A DNA stretch of 64,000 bases from Neocallimastix lanati (nom. inval.) (GCA_016946835.1 JACVTC010000242.1:39267-103266), one strand, 5' to 3'. Positions 12,432-24,072 are shown, counted from the first letter of the stretch. The notes: generated from the sequence alone by a model not told the origin. Numbers and translations: made by a program.

Positions 12432-13622
12432 TGTTAAATTAAATTGTTTATTTAGGTAAGATTCTTGCTATATCTTTCCTAGTTTAGGTTAAATTGGTCA
12501 GGTCAAGATGTTCCTATTAATTATAACAATTTAATTAAAATTAAATAATAAATAACACACACAGAGTTTTATAATTAAGATTTCAATATTTAAGATTTAT
12601 GTTTTATTAGAACTTTATTTAATATATTTTTTAATAATAAATTAACTAAGATTAATATAAAAATTATTTATTGTTATAATTAATTCATTAATTTTATGTT
12701 AATACGTTAAAAGGTTAATAATCTTTCAAAGAATTCAAAATATGGAATTTCAAATCCTTTTTATACTAAACTAAAATAATAATAAACAATATAATTAAAT
12801 AATACATTCTAATCTTAACATATTCATACATGTATATAAACTATATAAAATATAATAATAAAATAACATTGATAAGAATCTTTTAATACAATAACTATAT
12901 AATTATTCATTAAACAATTTAATAATAAAGCTAATTTAATAATAAAATATAAAATAAAATAAAATAAAATATTAAAACTAATTAAAAATTCTCTTTCGGA
13001 AATCTTTAGAATGATAAAGAATTCCTTAGAATCTTTTAGAAAATAATTGAATAAAATATTATAATAAAATATATAAAACTTATAAAATTATTTAAAATAT
13101 TATAAAACTATTACTAATAATTAATTCTGTATTTTTAATTAATAATAAAAATTAATAATATAATTTCCAAGTTAAGAGATTTTATCTTATATAGATTTCT
13201 AATTAATAATTTAGGGTCTTAATTAAATAATTAAATTATTTTTTATATTTAGAATATCTTTAAAGTCCAATATCTTGTTATCTAGTTGTCCAATAAGGTT
13301 GGTTTTAACATATGTTGTAGTTCTCGTCTGTAGCTTTCTAATGAATATACTTTTAGCGGGAAATCACGATATAATATTTCCATTATTTGTTGAGTTATCG
13401 TTGTTTTTCTTCAAGTTATTTTTATCAAATTCTTAAGGGTTAAAATAAATTAAATTATCTTTAATAAATAAGTCCAAACCCTTTGGTTTCTAATTATTTA
13501 ATATTTCTAATATTTATTTTTATAATTAAAATCAAATTAAAATAATTTTTATCAATAACTAAATTAAATTTCAATTGATCTAATAGTGAATTTTAATTTC
13601 ATATTCAATAGTATTCGTTAAA
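12432..13622 (-). repeat. Solo D-family LTR (1191 bp), TSD tgatt
   Basis: Interrupts the B2 RNase H codons (ETDASD before, DFAVGFILSH after). tgatt is duplicated at 12427-12431 and 13623-13627. On the minus strand it runs TTTAACGAATACTA to TTTAACA, a decayed TG...CA pair. Other copies: 6808-7524 and 53190-54243. Confidence 0.8.
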
Positions 13623-13662
13623 TGATTTTGCTGTTGGCTTCATTCTTTCACATGTTAGTCCT

Positions 13663-15364
13663 TGTAACGAATACTAAAATGTTATGGCTCGAGGAATTAA
13701 AAAAAAATTATATAATATTAAAACATTAAATAAGTAGAAAATTTACTACACATAATAATTTTTATTTATTTATTTTATTTTTATTTTAATTTTTATTTTA
13801 TTTTTATTATTATTTTTATTTATTTATTTTATTTTTATTTATTTTATTTTTATTTATTTTATTTTTATTTATTTTATTTTTATTTATTTTATTTTTATTT
13901 ATTTTATTTTTATTTATTTTATTTTTATTTATTTTATTTATTATTTCTATTTTATTTATTATTTCTATTTTATTTATTATTTCTATTTTATTTATTATTT
14001 CTATTTTATTTATTATTTCTATTTTATTTATTATTTCTATTTTATTTATTATTTCTATTTTATTTATTATTTCTATTTATTCTTTTTTTTCTCCCCCCTA
14101 GAAAGGGATTCCAAGGTAGTCAATTTATATCTTTTTGAAGATATAAAAGTAGCAAGGCCTCTGGAAATAGTTGAAGAGATGGAAAAACAATAGATTTTTA
14201 AATCTTATTGATTATTTCCTTATTGTAATAAATAGAAATTTTATTATTTCCTAATATTCAAATTAACTAAAATAAATCTATAATATAAAAGATGCATTAT
14301 AGATAAGAATTAAATAAAAAAAGAAGCAGCATTACAATAAAATTGAATATTTTAACTTAATTTTGATACTAATTTAATATGTAATCTTATATATTAATTT
14401 GAATGACATAATAGAAAATAAAATACATTTATTAATATATGAAAAATCTTTTACAATTTTAAATACAGAAAAAATTTTTTTTATTTATTTCTTTCATTTC
14501 AATTATTTCTTAATTCGAAAGACAGAAATATTGAATAAGTTATTTAAGTTATTTATATACAGTAATTATTCCTTATTTAGAAGAATAATACTAAAAGTAA
14601 TTAGTACTATGTTGTTGATAGACTCTCATAAATTTAATTTACCTTTAAAAAGAATGAACATAAATTTAAATTAAATTTTATGTATAAAACTTAAATTTTT
14701 AGATCAAATAATATAGTAAAATTATTAATGTAAAGAATACATAAATTTATTAATATTTTAAAAATCACATTGACTATATTAAGAGGTTTTTAATAAGAAT
14801 CAATTTATTATTTCATTCTTTATCAAAAATTTGTTAAAGGAAATCTTGGTATAGCTGTTAGAGCTATAGCAATGAATCGAACTACTCGAGTTTGATTCAC
14901 ACTTACACCTACTTTTTGAATATTTCATTTTCATTGTTCTAGTTAATTCTTTCTGTATTTTCTTTAAGAATTTCATAGAAATTCTTAATAATCAAATTTT
15001 TATTTTTATTTTATTTTATCCTTTATTCCATTAGTTTCTAAATTAACCGCGAAAATCAGTTTTAAACGATTTTTCTAAGATTATAAAATTTTTGAAAATC
15101 ATACAAACTTTTTTTTCCGTAAAAAGTATAAATATGAGTAAAATTTTCACAAAAGAAATATTTTTAATTCGTGCTTTTATTAATTAATCAATTAATAATA
15201 AGTAATTTGGTATATTACAAAATTAGTTAATTAATAAATAAATAATTACTTTAATAAATTTTATTTTAATAAATTAATAAAACAAAATTTTTTAAAAAGA
15301 CATTTTAACTTATTATTAATTTTCCAGTGTTGCCTATTGCTATATAAGTGACCAGCTCGTTACA
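13663..15364 (+). repeat. tRNA-headed solo LTR (T2) carrying a nested insertion
   Basis: Starts TGTAACGAATACTAAAA and ends CGTTACA, same family as 42348-42957. Flanks gtcct (13658-13662) and gccct (15365-15369) are a target duplication with one change. Across it, B2 RNase H reads on (HVSP, then KDILLHPVVFYSR). The family sequence stops at 13680 and resumes at about 14826, so bases between are a separate insertion. The tRNA-like module is at about 14846-14905. Confidence 0.8.
13681..14825. repeat. Insertion inside T2, with long simple repeats
   Basis: Flanked by aaaat at 13676-13680 and 14826-14830. From about 13755 to 14085 it is tandem TTTATTTTATTTT and then about eight copies of an 18-bp unit (TTTATTATTTCTATTTTA). 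After 14090 is a single-copy stretch with a C-rich ctccccccta, then AT-rich DNA. A 91-codon frame at 14399-14674 is low complexity and I do not call it a gene. I recognise no transposon family. Confidence 0.5.
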
Positions 15365-16210
15365 GCCCTAAGGATATTTTGTTACACCCTGTAGTATTTT
15401 ACTCTCGCTCTATGAATAAGGCTGAAATTAATTTTACAATTTACGATAAAGAACTTTTAGCAATTATTACAGTATTTGACGTATGGAGGCATCATTTGAA
15501 AATATCCAGTTCAAATTCTTATAGACCATAGGAACCTACTTTATATGAAGAAACCTCAGCATCTTAATCAGAGGCAAATTCGTTGGAGCCTCTTCTTATC
15601 AAAATTTGACTTTAGAATTGCTTATATATCGGGAGTTAGTTGTGGTAAACCGGATTCCTTGTCAAGAAGACCGGACTATAAGAAAAGTAATTCCTTAGAG
15701 GGCTCATCTGTCATCAGTGATGATGTATTTTGCTGTACAATAGACAGAAATATCAACGGCTTAAAAGAGTCCAAGTTGTCTGATAAATTTTGTCAAGATA
15801 CGATAAGAAAGATCCAAGAAAAATCTGGTATAGTTAAAAGCTCTATCTTCAGCCTCATTAAAGGTATCCTACATTTCCAAAATAGAATAATTGTACCAGC
15901 ATCACTCAAAGCTAGACTTCTAAAATCCTTTCATGATACTTAACTAGTGGCCATCAGGGAGTAGATAGGACCCTCGAAAAACTTAGAAGGTACTACTGGT
16001 GGCCTAATATGAAAAAGGACGTTATTAATTACGTTCATTCATGTGAAGTATGTGGACGAAACAAGATAAGAAGACATAAACCATATGACAAGTTACAGCC
16101 ACTCCCCACTCCTACAAAACCCTGGGAAGTTATAGGTGTCGATTATATTTTCTACCTCCCTACTTCAAGAGATTGTATCATGGTAGTATCGGACCACTTA
16201 ACTAAAATGG
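15365..16210 (+). pseudogene. pol: Ty3-B2 RNase H end and integrase start (broken)
   Basis: Continues B2 after the T2 LTR: YSRSMNKAEINFTIYDKELLAI, a frameshift near 15500, then RNase H to LSRRPDY and the connection to integrase (15545-15943). A second shift at 15943 separates the first part of the HHCC finger from YYWWPNMKKDV...CEVCGRNK (16009 on). The first catalytic Asp (GVDYIF, about 16139) is present. Cut at 16210 inside the codons for LTKMV by element A1. Confidence 0.82.
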
Positions 16211-16982
16211 TGTAAAGATATTATTAATATCTTTAAATAATTTTAATTAAATTTAATCATAAATTTAAGTAAAATTAAAATAAATTTATTTGAAATCACG
16301 TGTATAAAATTATTGAAAATATTTTTAACATAATTTCGATTTTTTCCCAATCATACTAATAAATTAAAAATTTCTCTTGTGAAACTAGTATTTGAAAATC
16401 ATTTCTTTTTATGTAATTTAATTTAAATAATAAGAGTTAAGGTTTTTCACAAGATAAATTAACAACATGAAACTATGAAATTAGTCATGTTGAAACTTAC
16501 TGCATTTTATGCTAAATTTATATTAAATAATTATGACAACTTTTATATTATTTTTAAATAGAAAATATATAATAAATTTACTAATAATATTTAAATAATA
16601 AATAAATAATAAATGAACTCAATTAGAATTGATTATATTCATTTTAGTTATTAATTATAATTCTCTTTATTTAGTAATAGTTAATTATTTATTATTAGTT
16701 TAGGTTAGTATTGTTTTTAAATAAATAGCTAGATAATATAATTCAATAGGAATTATATATTATAAATGTAATAAGATAAAAATATAAATAGTTATCAAAT
16801 TTCATGTATTTTAATCGATGTAATTGTTATTAACGATTTCTTGTTAATAACACTTTAAAATAAATAAAGATTTTAATATTTAAAAAAATTAATAAAACTT
16901 GTTCTTTAAAACTATTATTTTGTGTTTTAGTGTTATTATTGAAGTGTTGATTTATAATCTATTTTTTTACTAAAACTTTATA
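16211..16982 (+). repeat. 5' LTR of A1
   Basis: TGTAAAG...CTTTATA, identical in length to the 3' LTR. Contains inverted pairs CTTGTGAAA/TTTCACAAG (about 16377 and 16448) and CAACATGA/TCATGTTG (about 16464-16492), and the TATA box described separately. Confidence 0.92.
16783..16830 (+). promoter_or_regulatory. A1 LTR promoter and self-primer
   Basis: TATAAATA at 16783-16790. GTAATTGTTAT at 16820-16830 starts 37 nt from the first T and is the reverse complement of 16983-16993. If transcription starts at about 16820, the first 11 nt of the RNA can pair with the primer-binding site, as in Tf1 of fission yeast (known mechanism; inferred here). Confidence 0.7.
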
Positions 16983-16993
16983 ATAACAATTAC
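16983..16993 (+). other. Primer-binding site of A1 (self-priming type)
   Basis: ATAACAATTAC directly follows the last base of the 5' LTR. It is complementary over 11 nt (13 counting the last two LTR bases) to 16820-16830 in the LTR. I see no match to the 3' end of a tRNA gene in this window. Confidence 0.7.
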
Positions 16994-17196
16994 CTTTTAA
17001 ACAAACAAAAATACGTTATAAATCAATAAAAAATATTTAAAACACGTGACTCTTTTGTGGCTTATTTGTGGCTTGAATCAAGATATTTTTACCAGATATT
17101 TTTACCAAGGATTTTTAGAAGCTACCCACTTTTGACACTACCGACTTTGGAATACTCACAATTTTAGATTATTGCTACCAGCTTTAGGATATCGCT

Positions 17197-17322
17197 ACCA
17201 GTTTAAGGAAATATTCAACTCGATTCAGGCTATTTTACCAGTTTAAGGAAATATTCTACTCGATTCAGGCTAATTCTACCAGTTTAAGGAAATATTCTAC
17301 TCGATTTAGGCTAATTCTACCA

Positions 17323-17366
<44 letters not shown>
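17197..17366 (+). repeat. Leader tandem repeats and poly(A) tract of A1
   Basis: Three copies of a 40-41-bp unit beginning TACCAGTTTAAGGAAATATT, preceded by looser TACCAG-containing units from about 17080 and followed by an uninterrupted run of about 38 A. It lies between primer-binding site and gag. No reading frame. Confidence 0.8.
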
Positions 17367-17368
<2 letters not shown>

Positions 17369-17650
17369 TTACCAGACTCATACCATACCATTTATCATAT
17401 TGGGACACTTGTGCAAGACTTTTGAATAAAATTACCAGATTACGTGAGAAATCCATAATATTATTTGGAATTAAATTTTAACCAGTAAGATACTATATTA
17501 TAATATTCAGTTTACTCGACGGCACCACTACAATTGGAGAGAGCCAGTTCGACTTTACATACAATATTATAATAGAAATATCTTTTTATTAGAACATCTA
17601 TTTCAAATATCATTATTTAAAATATTCAAAAGTAAATAATAAGTTACAAA

Positions 17651-20600
17651 TTGAACGAAGTTGAAGATTTAATTCAAAAATTCGAAAACCTTGATTTAGA
17701 AATGAACCAAGCAAATAATCAAGGCTTCTTAAGAAACACTCAGAAAACAGTAAATGATCCACCACTGTTTTCTGGTATCAAGAGGGAATTCGACGGGTTC
17801 CTAACCAGAGCCGAAATTGCTATGGAATCCAACCCACATGGAATTAATAATGACATCGCAAAAGTCAAATTCATAATTTCTTATTTAATTGGAGAACCTT
17901 TAGACTGGGCTTCGTCTTTGAGACGCAACAATGACGAAATTTTGAATTCCTATGAAAATTTCATTAATGAACTTAGAGCTCGTTATGGTGAAGAAGAAGT
18001 TAATACTGTAATTGCTAATGGGAAACTTTGTTCAATCCGTCAACATAAGTTTGGCCACGTTAACGATTACATTAATGAATTCAATAAAGTTGCAAGAAAC
18101 TCAGACTTCAACGAGTCTGCAAAAATATACATGTTTATCAAAGGATTACATTATAAAATGAGAGAACATCTTGCCGTGGTCAATCCGAACCCAAACAATT
18201 TAAGAGCTTTGTTTACTGACGTTATTAGCATTGAGAGTTTAACCAAAAGACACAGTATTAATGAATTTTATTTTCATCAATACAATCACCGAAACAACGC
18301 TAGTTCCAGTACACAACTCACTAATAATGATCCCATGGAAGTTGACCTCTATCGAATCAAGAGAGGTCAAAGGAATACCAACTATTTCCCATCCAACAAG
18401 AAATTGTACCAGGAGAATGTTAACTCTAAGGAAGAAGAAAGAAGAAAAGGTCTTTGCTACTATTGTAAGCAACCAGGGCATCTAAAATTTAATTGCCCGA
18501 ACAAGAAGAAGCCCGCTACAGTTAAAATGATCAACAAGAAAGAAAGAAATGATAATATTGCATCTACTAGCTTAAGAAGAATCAGAAGAATCAACAGCCA
18601 AGAAGATATTTTGAAAGTCAGAAAAATTGTTGAAGAGCAAAACTCACTCTTGACCAAGAAAAGTAACATTATTGATTTTTATATCAAAACAAACGATACA
18701 GAAGAAGTAAAGGCAAGAGTTTTGATTGATTCTGGATCAGATCTTAACTTTATTCACCCAGAATTTGCGAAGGCTTTTGGAATCAAAACCCAACAAATTG
18801 AAGAACCATTCCGTGTTACTGGTCTTGGTTACGGAATATCAACAGTTAAAAAGGAAACGGAGAAGTGCATTTTACGTTTAAAAAATCACTTAGAAACCAT
18901 TCAATTGTATGTACTCAGAATTCCTGATGTTGATATTATTTTAGGTCTACCTTGGATTGAGAAGCATTCGCCTTATAATTACCACGACGCAAAGAAGATC
19001 TCCTTTGGCTCAGGATTTTGCGCTAGACACTGTAATAACGGTAAAAGAAAAAGAAAGAACAAGATCAAGAACAAGAAAAAGAACAAAGGAAAAGAATCTG
19101 CTACCGACTTGGAAGAAAATAAAATTATTGAAGACTCAAGAAAAAGAAAATCTTTCTTTGACTCCGATTCCGAATCTGATTCTGAAGAAGAAATTTCTAT
19201 TCGTGGCCGCCGAACTCGTATTAGAACTTGTACTGAATTTATTAATAGTGATAGCGATAGTGATATTAATGATACTTTTATGTTAGATAATTTTAGTGAT
19301 AGCATTAGTGATAGCGATAATTTTAGTGATAGTGATGATATTATTGTTATGAATTGTGATAGTAAAATTAGTAAAAATAGTTTAAAGATCTTAAAGAAAA
19401 TTTGTGAATCAAGTAAATGTAAGAAATTAAATGTAATTGAAAAATGTAATAATGAAAATAATAATTTAAATAAAGATGATGAAAAGGTCGAAGTACCTGA
19501 AATCTATTTGATGTTTAAAGAAGTGTTTAATGAAAATAATTGTAATGTGTTACCTCCGCATCGTAATTATGTTTGTGAGATTAAATTAAAAGATAATTGT
19601 AGTTTATTTTATGGACCGTTGTATCCTTTAACTGAGACGGAGAGAGAAGAATTAAAGAAATATTTAGAAGAAAATTTAAAAAAGGGTTTTATTAGAAAAT
19701 CTTCTTCTCCCGCTGGAGCACCTATTTTATTTGTTAGAAAAAAGGATGGTACATATAGATTAGTTATTGATTATAGAAAATTAAATGAAATGACCATCCG
19801 TAACTCTTACCCTCTTCCTTTAATTAGTGAATTGTTGGATAGAGTTAAAGGTGCTAAATATTTTACTAAGTTAGATTTAAAATCTGCCTATAACTTAGTA
19901 AGAATTAAAGAAGGTGACGAGTACAAAACTGCCTTTCGCACAAGATATGGGCACTTTGAATATCTCGTTATGCCTTTTGGGCTTAAGAATGCCCCTGCTA
20001 CATTCCAACATTTTATAAATGATGTTCTCAGTGATTACTTAGATGATTTTGTAATCTCTTATATTGATGACATTTTAATTTATTCTAATACTTTAGAAGA
20101 ACATCATGTACATGTCAAGAAAGTTTTAAGAAAATTGTTAGAGAATCATTTAGTTGTTAAATTAGAAAAGTGTGAATTTGATGTAACTGAAACTACTTTT
20201 CTTGGTTATGTTTTATCAAGAGATGGAATTAAAATGGATAAAGAAAAAGTTAAAGCAATTTTAGATTGGCCTGTTCCAACAAACGTTAAAGAAATTCAAT
20301 CGTTTATTGGACTTTGTAATTATTACAGAATTTTTATTAAAGACTTTGCGAAAATTGCAAATCCTCTCCACAAATTAACTAGAAAAAATGTTCCTTTTAA
20401 TTGGAGTTCTGAACAACAAAAAGCGTTTGATACTTTAAAAGAATTATTTACTACTGCTCCTATTTTGAAACATCCTGATAGCAACAAACAATTCATTGTT
20501 GAAACTGATGCTAGTAATTTTGCTGTTGGTGCAATTCTTTCTCAGGAATTTGATGGGCATTTGCATCCAATTGCTTTTATTTCTACTAGCTTAACTAAAT

Positions 20601-21076
20601 CCCAAAGAAATTACCCTATCTATGACAAAGAACTTCTTGCTATTAAAGTTGCATTGGAAGGATGGAGACATTACTTAGAAGGAGCTCGCCATCAGTTTAT
20701 TATTTATACTGATCATAAAAATTTAACCTTTCCTCGAAAACCCGAACTCCTTTCCCAACGTCAAATCCGTTGGTATGAATTCTTATCTAGATTTGATTTT
20801 AAACTAATTTACAGAGCTGGTAAAAAGTCAGGTAAACCAGATATTTTATCCAGGCGTAGTGATCATTTATTTGCTAGTGTTCGTCCTATTTCATGCGTTA
20901 TTAATTCATGTAGTTTTAAGAATGATTCTTTAATCTCATCTATTCATGATTCTCTAGCTAATGATGAATTCTATTGCAAAATAACTGAATTTCTTAAAAA
21001 TGATAAATCAAAAGATCCCCCTTTTAGTAAAATCGATAAATTTTCTCTTGACAAAAATGGTTATTTACTTTTTTGA
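17651..21076 (+). CDS. gag-pol: Gag-Pro-RT-RNase H polyprotein of A1 (first part)
   Basis: The open frame runs from 17651 (a TTG); the first ATG, at 17702, is the likelier start. Gag domain residues about 30-200; CCHC zinc knuckle CYYCKQPGHLKFNC near residue 275; aspartic protease VLIDSGSD near residue 358; an acidic Ser/Asp-rich insert at about 495-580 (DSDSESDSEEE and repeated SDSD); RT with YIDD near residue 814; RNase H with ETDASN and TDHKN; tail DILSRRSDHLF. No frameshift divides gag from pol, as in Tf1. It ends at TGA 21074-21076, created by a sixth T where element A2 has five; the sense frame goes on in the next entry. Confidence 0.92.
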   Translation: MNEVEDLIQKFENLDLEMNQANNQGFLRNTQKTVNDPPLFSGIKREFDGFLTRAEIAMESNPHGINNDIAKVKFIISYLIGEPLDWASSLRRNNDEILNSYENFINELRARYGEEEVNTVIANGKLCSIRQHKFGHVNDYINEFNKVARNSDFNESAKIYMFIKGLHYKMREHLAVVNPNPNNLRALFTDVISIESLTKRHSINEFYFHQYNHRNNASSSTQLTNNDPMEVDLYRIKRGQRNTNYFPSNKKLYQENVNSKEEERRKGLCYYCKQPGHLKFNCPNKKKPATVKMINKKERNDNIASTSLRRIRRINSQEDILKVRKIVEEQNSLLTKKSNIIDFYIKTNDTEEVKARVLIDSGSDLNFIHPEFAKAFGIKTQQIEEPFRVTGLGYGISTVKKETEKCILRLKNHLETIQLYVLRIPDVDIILGLPWIEKHSPYNYHDAKKISFGSGFCARHCNNGKRKRKNKIKNKKKNKGKESATDLEENKIIEDSRKRKSFFDSDSESDSEEEISIRGRRTRIRTCTEFINSDSDSDINDTFMLDNFSDSISDSDNFSDSDDIIVMNCDSKISKNSLKILKKICESSKCKKLNVIEKCNNENNNLNKDDEKVEVPEIYLMFKEVFNENNCNVLPPHRNYVCEIKLKDNCSLFYGPLYPLTETEREELKKYLEENLKKGFIRKSSSPAGAPILFVRKKDGTYRLVIDYRKLNEMTIRNSYPLPLISELLDRVKGAKYFTKLDLKSAYNLVRIKEGDEYKTAFRTRYGHFEYLVMPFGLKNAPATFQHFINDVLSDYLDDFVISYIDDILIYSNTLEEHHVHVKKVLRKLLENHLVVKLEKCEFDVTETTFLGYVLSRDGIKMDKEKVKAILDWPVPTNVKEIQSFIGLCNYYRIFIKDFAKIANPLHKLTRKNVPFNWSSEQQKAFDTLKELFTTAPILKHPDSNKQFIVETDASNFAVGAILSQEFDGHLHPIAFISTSLTKSQRNYPIYDKELLAIKVALEGWRHYLEGARHQFIIYTDHKNLTFPRKPELLSQRQIRWYEFLSRFDFKLIYRAGKKSGKPDILSRRSDHLFASVRPISCVINSCSFKNDSLISSIHDSLANDEFYCKITEFLKNDKSKDPPFSKIDKFSLDKNGYLLF

Positions 21077-22472
21077 AAATTTAATTTATGTTCCCAATAA
21101 AATTAGAATAAGAGTTTTAGAACTCCATCATGACTCTATTTCTGCTGGTCATTTTGGAATTAATAAAACTATTGAACTTATTTCTCGTAATTTCTGGTGG
21201 CCTAAATTACAAAAAGATGTTAAAATGTTTATTAAATCTTGTGAAATTTGTTCAAAATCCAAAATCCCAAGACATAAGCCATATGGTTTACTTTCTCCAC
21301 TTTCTACACCCAATAGAGCCTGGTCTGCTATCTCTATGGATTTTATTGTTGAACTTCCGAAATCCAAAGATATGACTACTATAATGGTTGTTGTGGATCG
21401 CTTAACTAAAATGGCTCATTTTATACCATTTAGATGTCTTCCTACTGCTTCTATTGCTGCTGATTCTTTCATTGCTAATATTTTTAAACTTCATGGTTTC
21501 CCCGATTCTATTATTTCTGATCGTGGTTTTCAATTTACCTCTGATTTTTGGAATCGTCTTTGTTCTCTTTTAAATATTAAGCATTCTTTTTCTACTGCTA
21601 ATCACCCGCAGACTGATGGTCAAACGGAAAGGGTGAACTCGATATTGGAACAATATCTTCGTTGTTTCATTAACGAAAAACAAAATAATTGGTTTGATTT
21701 ATTACCTTTTGCAGAATTTTCTTATAACAATACTTTACAACAATCAATAAATCAATCACCATTTTTTGCAAATTATGGATTTAATCCAAAGTTTAATCCT
21801 GAGATTCCTTCAAACGAGAATCCACATAGAGCTGAAAAAAGAACATTGAATATTAACGAAAACATAAAGTTTTTAAAAGAAAATTTAGAACAAGCGAAAA
21901 AGACTTATAAAAAATATGCAGATTTAAAAAGAATGGATTCTCCTGATTTTAAAGTAGGAAATAAAGTTTATCTTTTAAAGGGTAATACAACAAAGAAAAA
22001 TAAAAAATTATCTGATCAACTAATAGGACCCTTTGAAATCATTAGAAAAGTTAGTGATTTAGCGTATGAACTTAAACTTCCTAATAATATGCGCTGTCAC
22101 CCTGTATTCCATGTTTCGCTCCTCGAACCTTACCATGAAAATGAATTCCCAAACAGAAGAAATACTCGTAGAAGAAATATTAATCTTACTACGGATACAA
22201 TTAATAGAAGTCCTGAAAGAATAATTAAAATGAAAACTTTTAACAATAAAAATCGTTACTTGATTAAATGGAAAGGATGCGATTCTAATGAAAATACTTG
22301 GATCGATGAAGATCAAATTTTTGATAAACAATTAATACAAGAATACTATAGAAAAGAAAAGAAGAATAAATCTTCGAATATTAACAATGAATTTTGCCAA
22401 CTACCTGAAGATTCGAACGAGTACTATGTTAGGCATAAATATCAACCTTTTGTGATCGATCTTCCTTCCTAA
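21077..22472 (+). CDS. pol: Integrase with chromodomain of A1 (after frameshift)
   Basis: The remaining frame is open to 22472. It begins ENLIYVPNKIRIR, continues with the HHCC finger (HHDS...GHFG...CEICSKSK), the DDE core (MDFIVE, SDRGFQ, QTERVN), the GPY/F module (IGPFEI near 22030) and a chromodomain (RYLIKWKGCDSNENTWIDED, near 22255-22310). One T fewer at 21069-21074 would join it to the upstream polyprotein, so the break is one base in a homopolymer, either a real inactivating mutation or a read error. The element would otherwise be complete. Confidence 0.9.
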
Positions 22473-22509
22473 AGTTAATCTCGCAGGAGCTCGACTTAAA
22501 GGGCGAGAT

Positions 22510-23281
22510 TGTAAAGATATTATTAATATCTTTAAATAATTTTAATTAAATTTAATCATAAATTTAAGTAAAATTAAAATAAATTTATTTGAAATCACGT
22601 GTATAAAATTATTGAAAATATTTTTAACATAATTTCGATTTTTTCCCAATCATACTAATAAATTAAAAATTTCTCTTGTGAAACTAGTATTTGAAAATCA
22701 TTTCTTTTTATGTAATTTAATTTAAATAATAAGAGTTAAGGTTTTTCACAAGATAAATTAACAACATGAAACTATGCAATTAGTCATGTTGAAACTTACG
22801 GCATTTTATGCTAAATTTATATTAAATAATTATGACAACTTTTATATTATTTTTAAATAGAAAATATATAATAAATTTACTAATAATATTTAAATAATAA
22901 ATAAATAATAAATGAACTCAATTAGAATTGATTATATTCATTTTAGTTATTAATTATAATTCTCTTTATTTAGTAATAGTTAATTATTTATTATTAGTTT
23001 AGGTTAGTATTGTTTTTAAATAAATAGCTAGATAATATAATTCAATAGGAATTATATATTATAAATGTAATAAGATAAAAATATAAATAGTTATCAAATT
23101 TCATGTATTTTAATCGATGTAATTGTTATTAACGATTTCTTGTTAATAACACTTTAAAATAAATAAAGATTTTAATATTTAAAAAAATTAATAAAACTTG
23201 TTCTTTAAAACTATTATTTTGTGTTTTAGTGTTATTATTGAAGTGTTGATTTATAATCTATTTTTTTACCAAAACTTTATA
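22510..23281 (+). repeat. 3' LTR of A1, with polypurine tract just upstream
   Basis: Same 772 bp as 16211-16982 with about three substitutions (for example gaaat/gcaat, acttactg/acttacgg and tactaaaac/taccaaaac). The purine-rich aaagggcgaga just before it (about 22497-22507) is the expected plus-strand primer; A2 has aaggagggaga at the same place. Confidence 0.92.
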
Positions 23282-24072
23282 AATGGTCCATTTAGTCCCT
23301 TGCTCTGATGTTCCTTCTGCTGATCAAACTGCAAAGCTCCTTCTTCTCAATGTGTTCAAATTTCATGGATTTCCTAAAACCATTGTTTCGGATCATGACT
23401 CACAGTTTTCTTCCGAATTTTGGACCTCCTTGTGTTATGCCCTTCAGATAAAGCCCAGATTAGCTACTGCTAACCACCAACAATCTAATGGTCAAGTAGA
23501 GCGTGCGAATGCTGTTATTGAACAATATCTTCGTTGCTATTGTTCTACTGCTCAAAGTGACTGGTGTTATTATCTACCTTTATGTGAGTTTGCTTATAAT
23601 AATTCTCTACATAGTTCCATTGGTATGTCGCCTTTTTATGCAAACTACGGCTTCCATCCCAATTGTTTTATAGATTCACCTTCTATTCTTTTAAAGGATA
23701 ATGCTTCATGCTTAACAAGGGATTGATCTTCATATTTGGGAATCTCTCAAGAAACACCTTATAAAGGCAAAAGAATACTACAAAAAATATGCGGATGTTG
23801 GAAAAGCTGAAGGCCCAAATTTCAATGTTAATGATTTAGTATGGTTAAGAAGATACTACTTTTCAAACGAACCCCCGAAAAAATTAGCTTCTCAATATCT
23901 CGGTCCATTTAAAATCATTGAGAAAGGGCAAAGAATGAACTACCGTTTGGAGTTACCGGAAAACCTCCATCTCCATCCGGTATTTCATATCTCTCAGCTT
24001 GAGCCATATACAAAAAGAAATCCAGAATTATCAGAACCATTAGATACAGAAGAAAAAAGAAGAGCAATGTAA
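23282..24072 (+). pseudogene. pol: Ty3-B2 integrase C-terminal half
   Basis: Resumes B2 after A1: VHLVPCSDVPSADQ, second catalytic Asp in SDHDSQF (intact copy has SDHGSQ), Glu in NGQVERAN, end of core YANYGFH. A TGA at 23724-23726 and a frameshift follow; then the GPY/F module (YLGPFKI near 23903) and HPVFHISQLEPY. The ORF ends in ATGTAA where TG is the first dinucleotide of the 3' LTR, so stop codon and LTR overlap. No chromodomain, as in the intact B element. Confidence 0.85.

Larger units (their letters stand above)
16211..23281 (+). mobile_element. Full-length Ty3/gypsy chromodomain element A1, TSD aatgg
   Basis: 7071 bp with two 772-bp LTRs and aatgg on both sides (16206-16210, 23282-23286). 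The target is the integrase of Ty3-B2, whose codons resume at once (LTKM, then VHLVPCSD). The LTRs differ at only about three positions by eye, so the insertion is recent. Gag and pol are one frame, as in Tf1, with a single disabling T insertion at 21069-21074. A leader of 668 bp with tandem repeats precedes gag. Confidence 0.95.

Noticed and set aside
14399-14674. 91-codon frame in the T2 insert
   Set aside because: AT-driven residues (F, I, K, L, N), no motif, no second copy seen.
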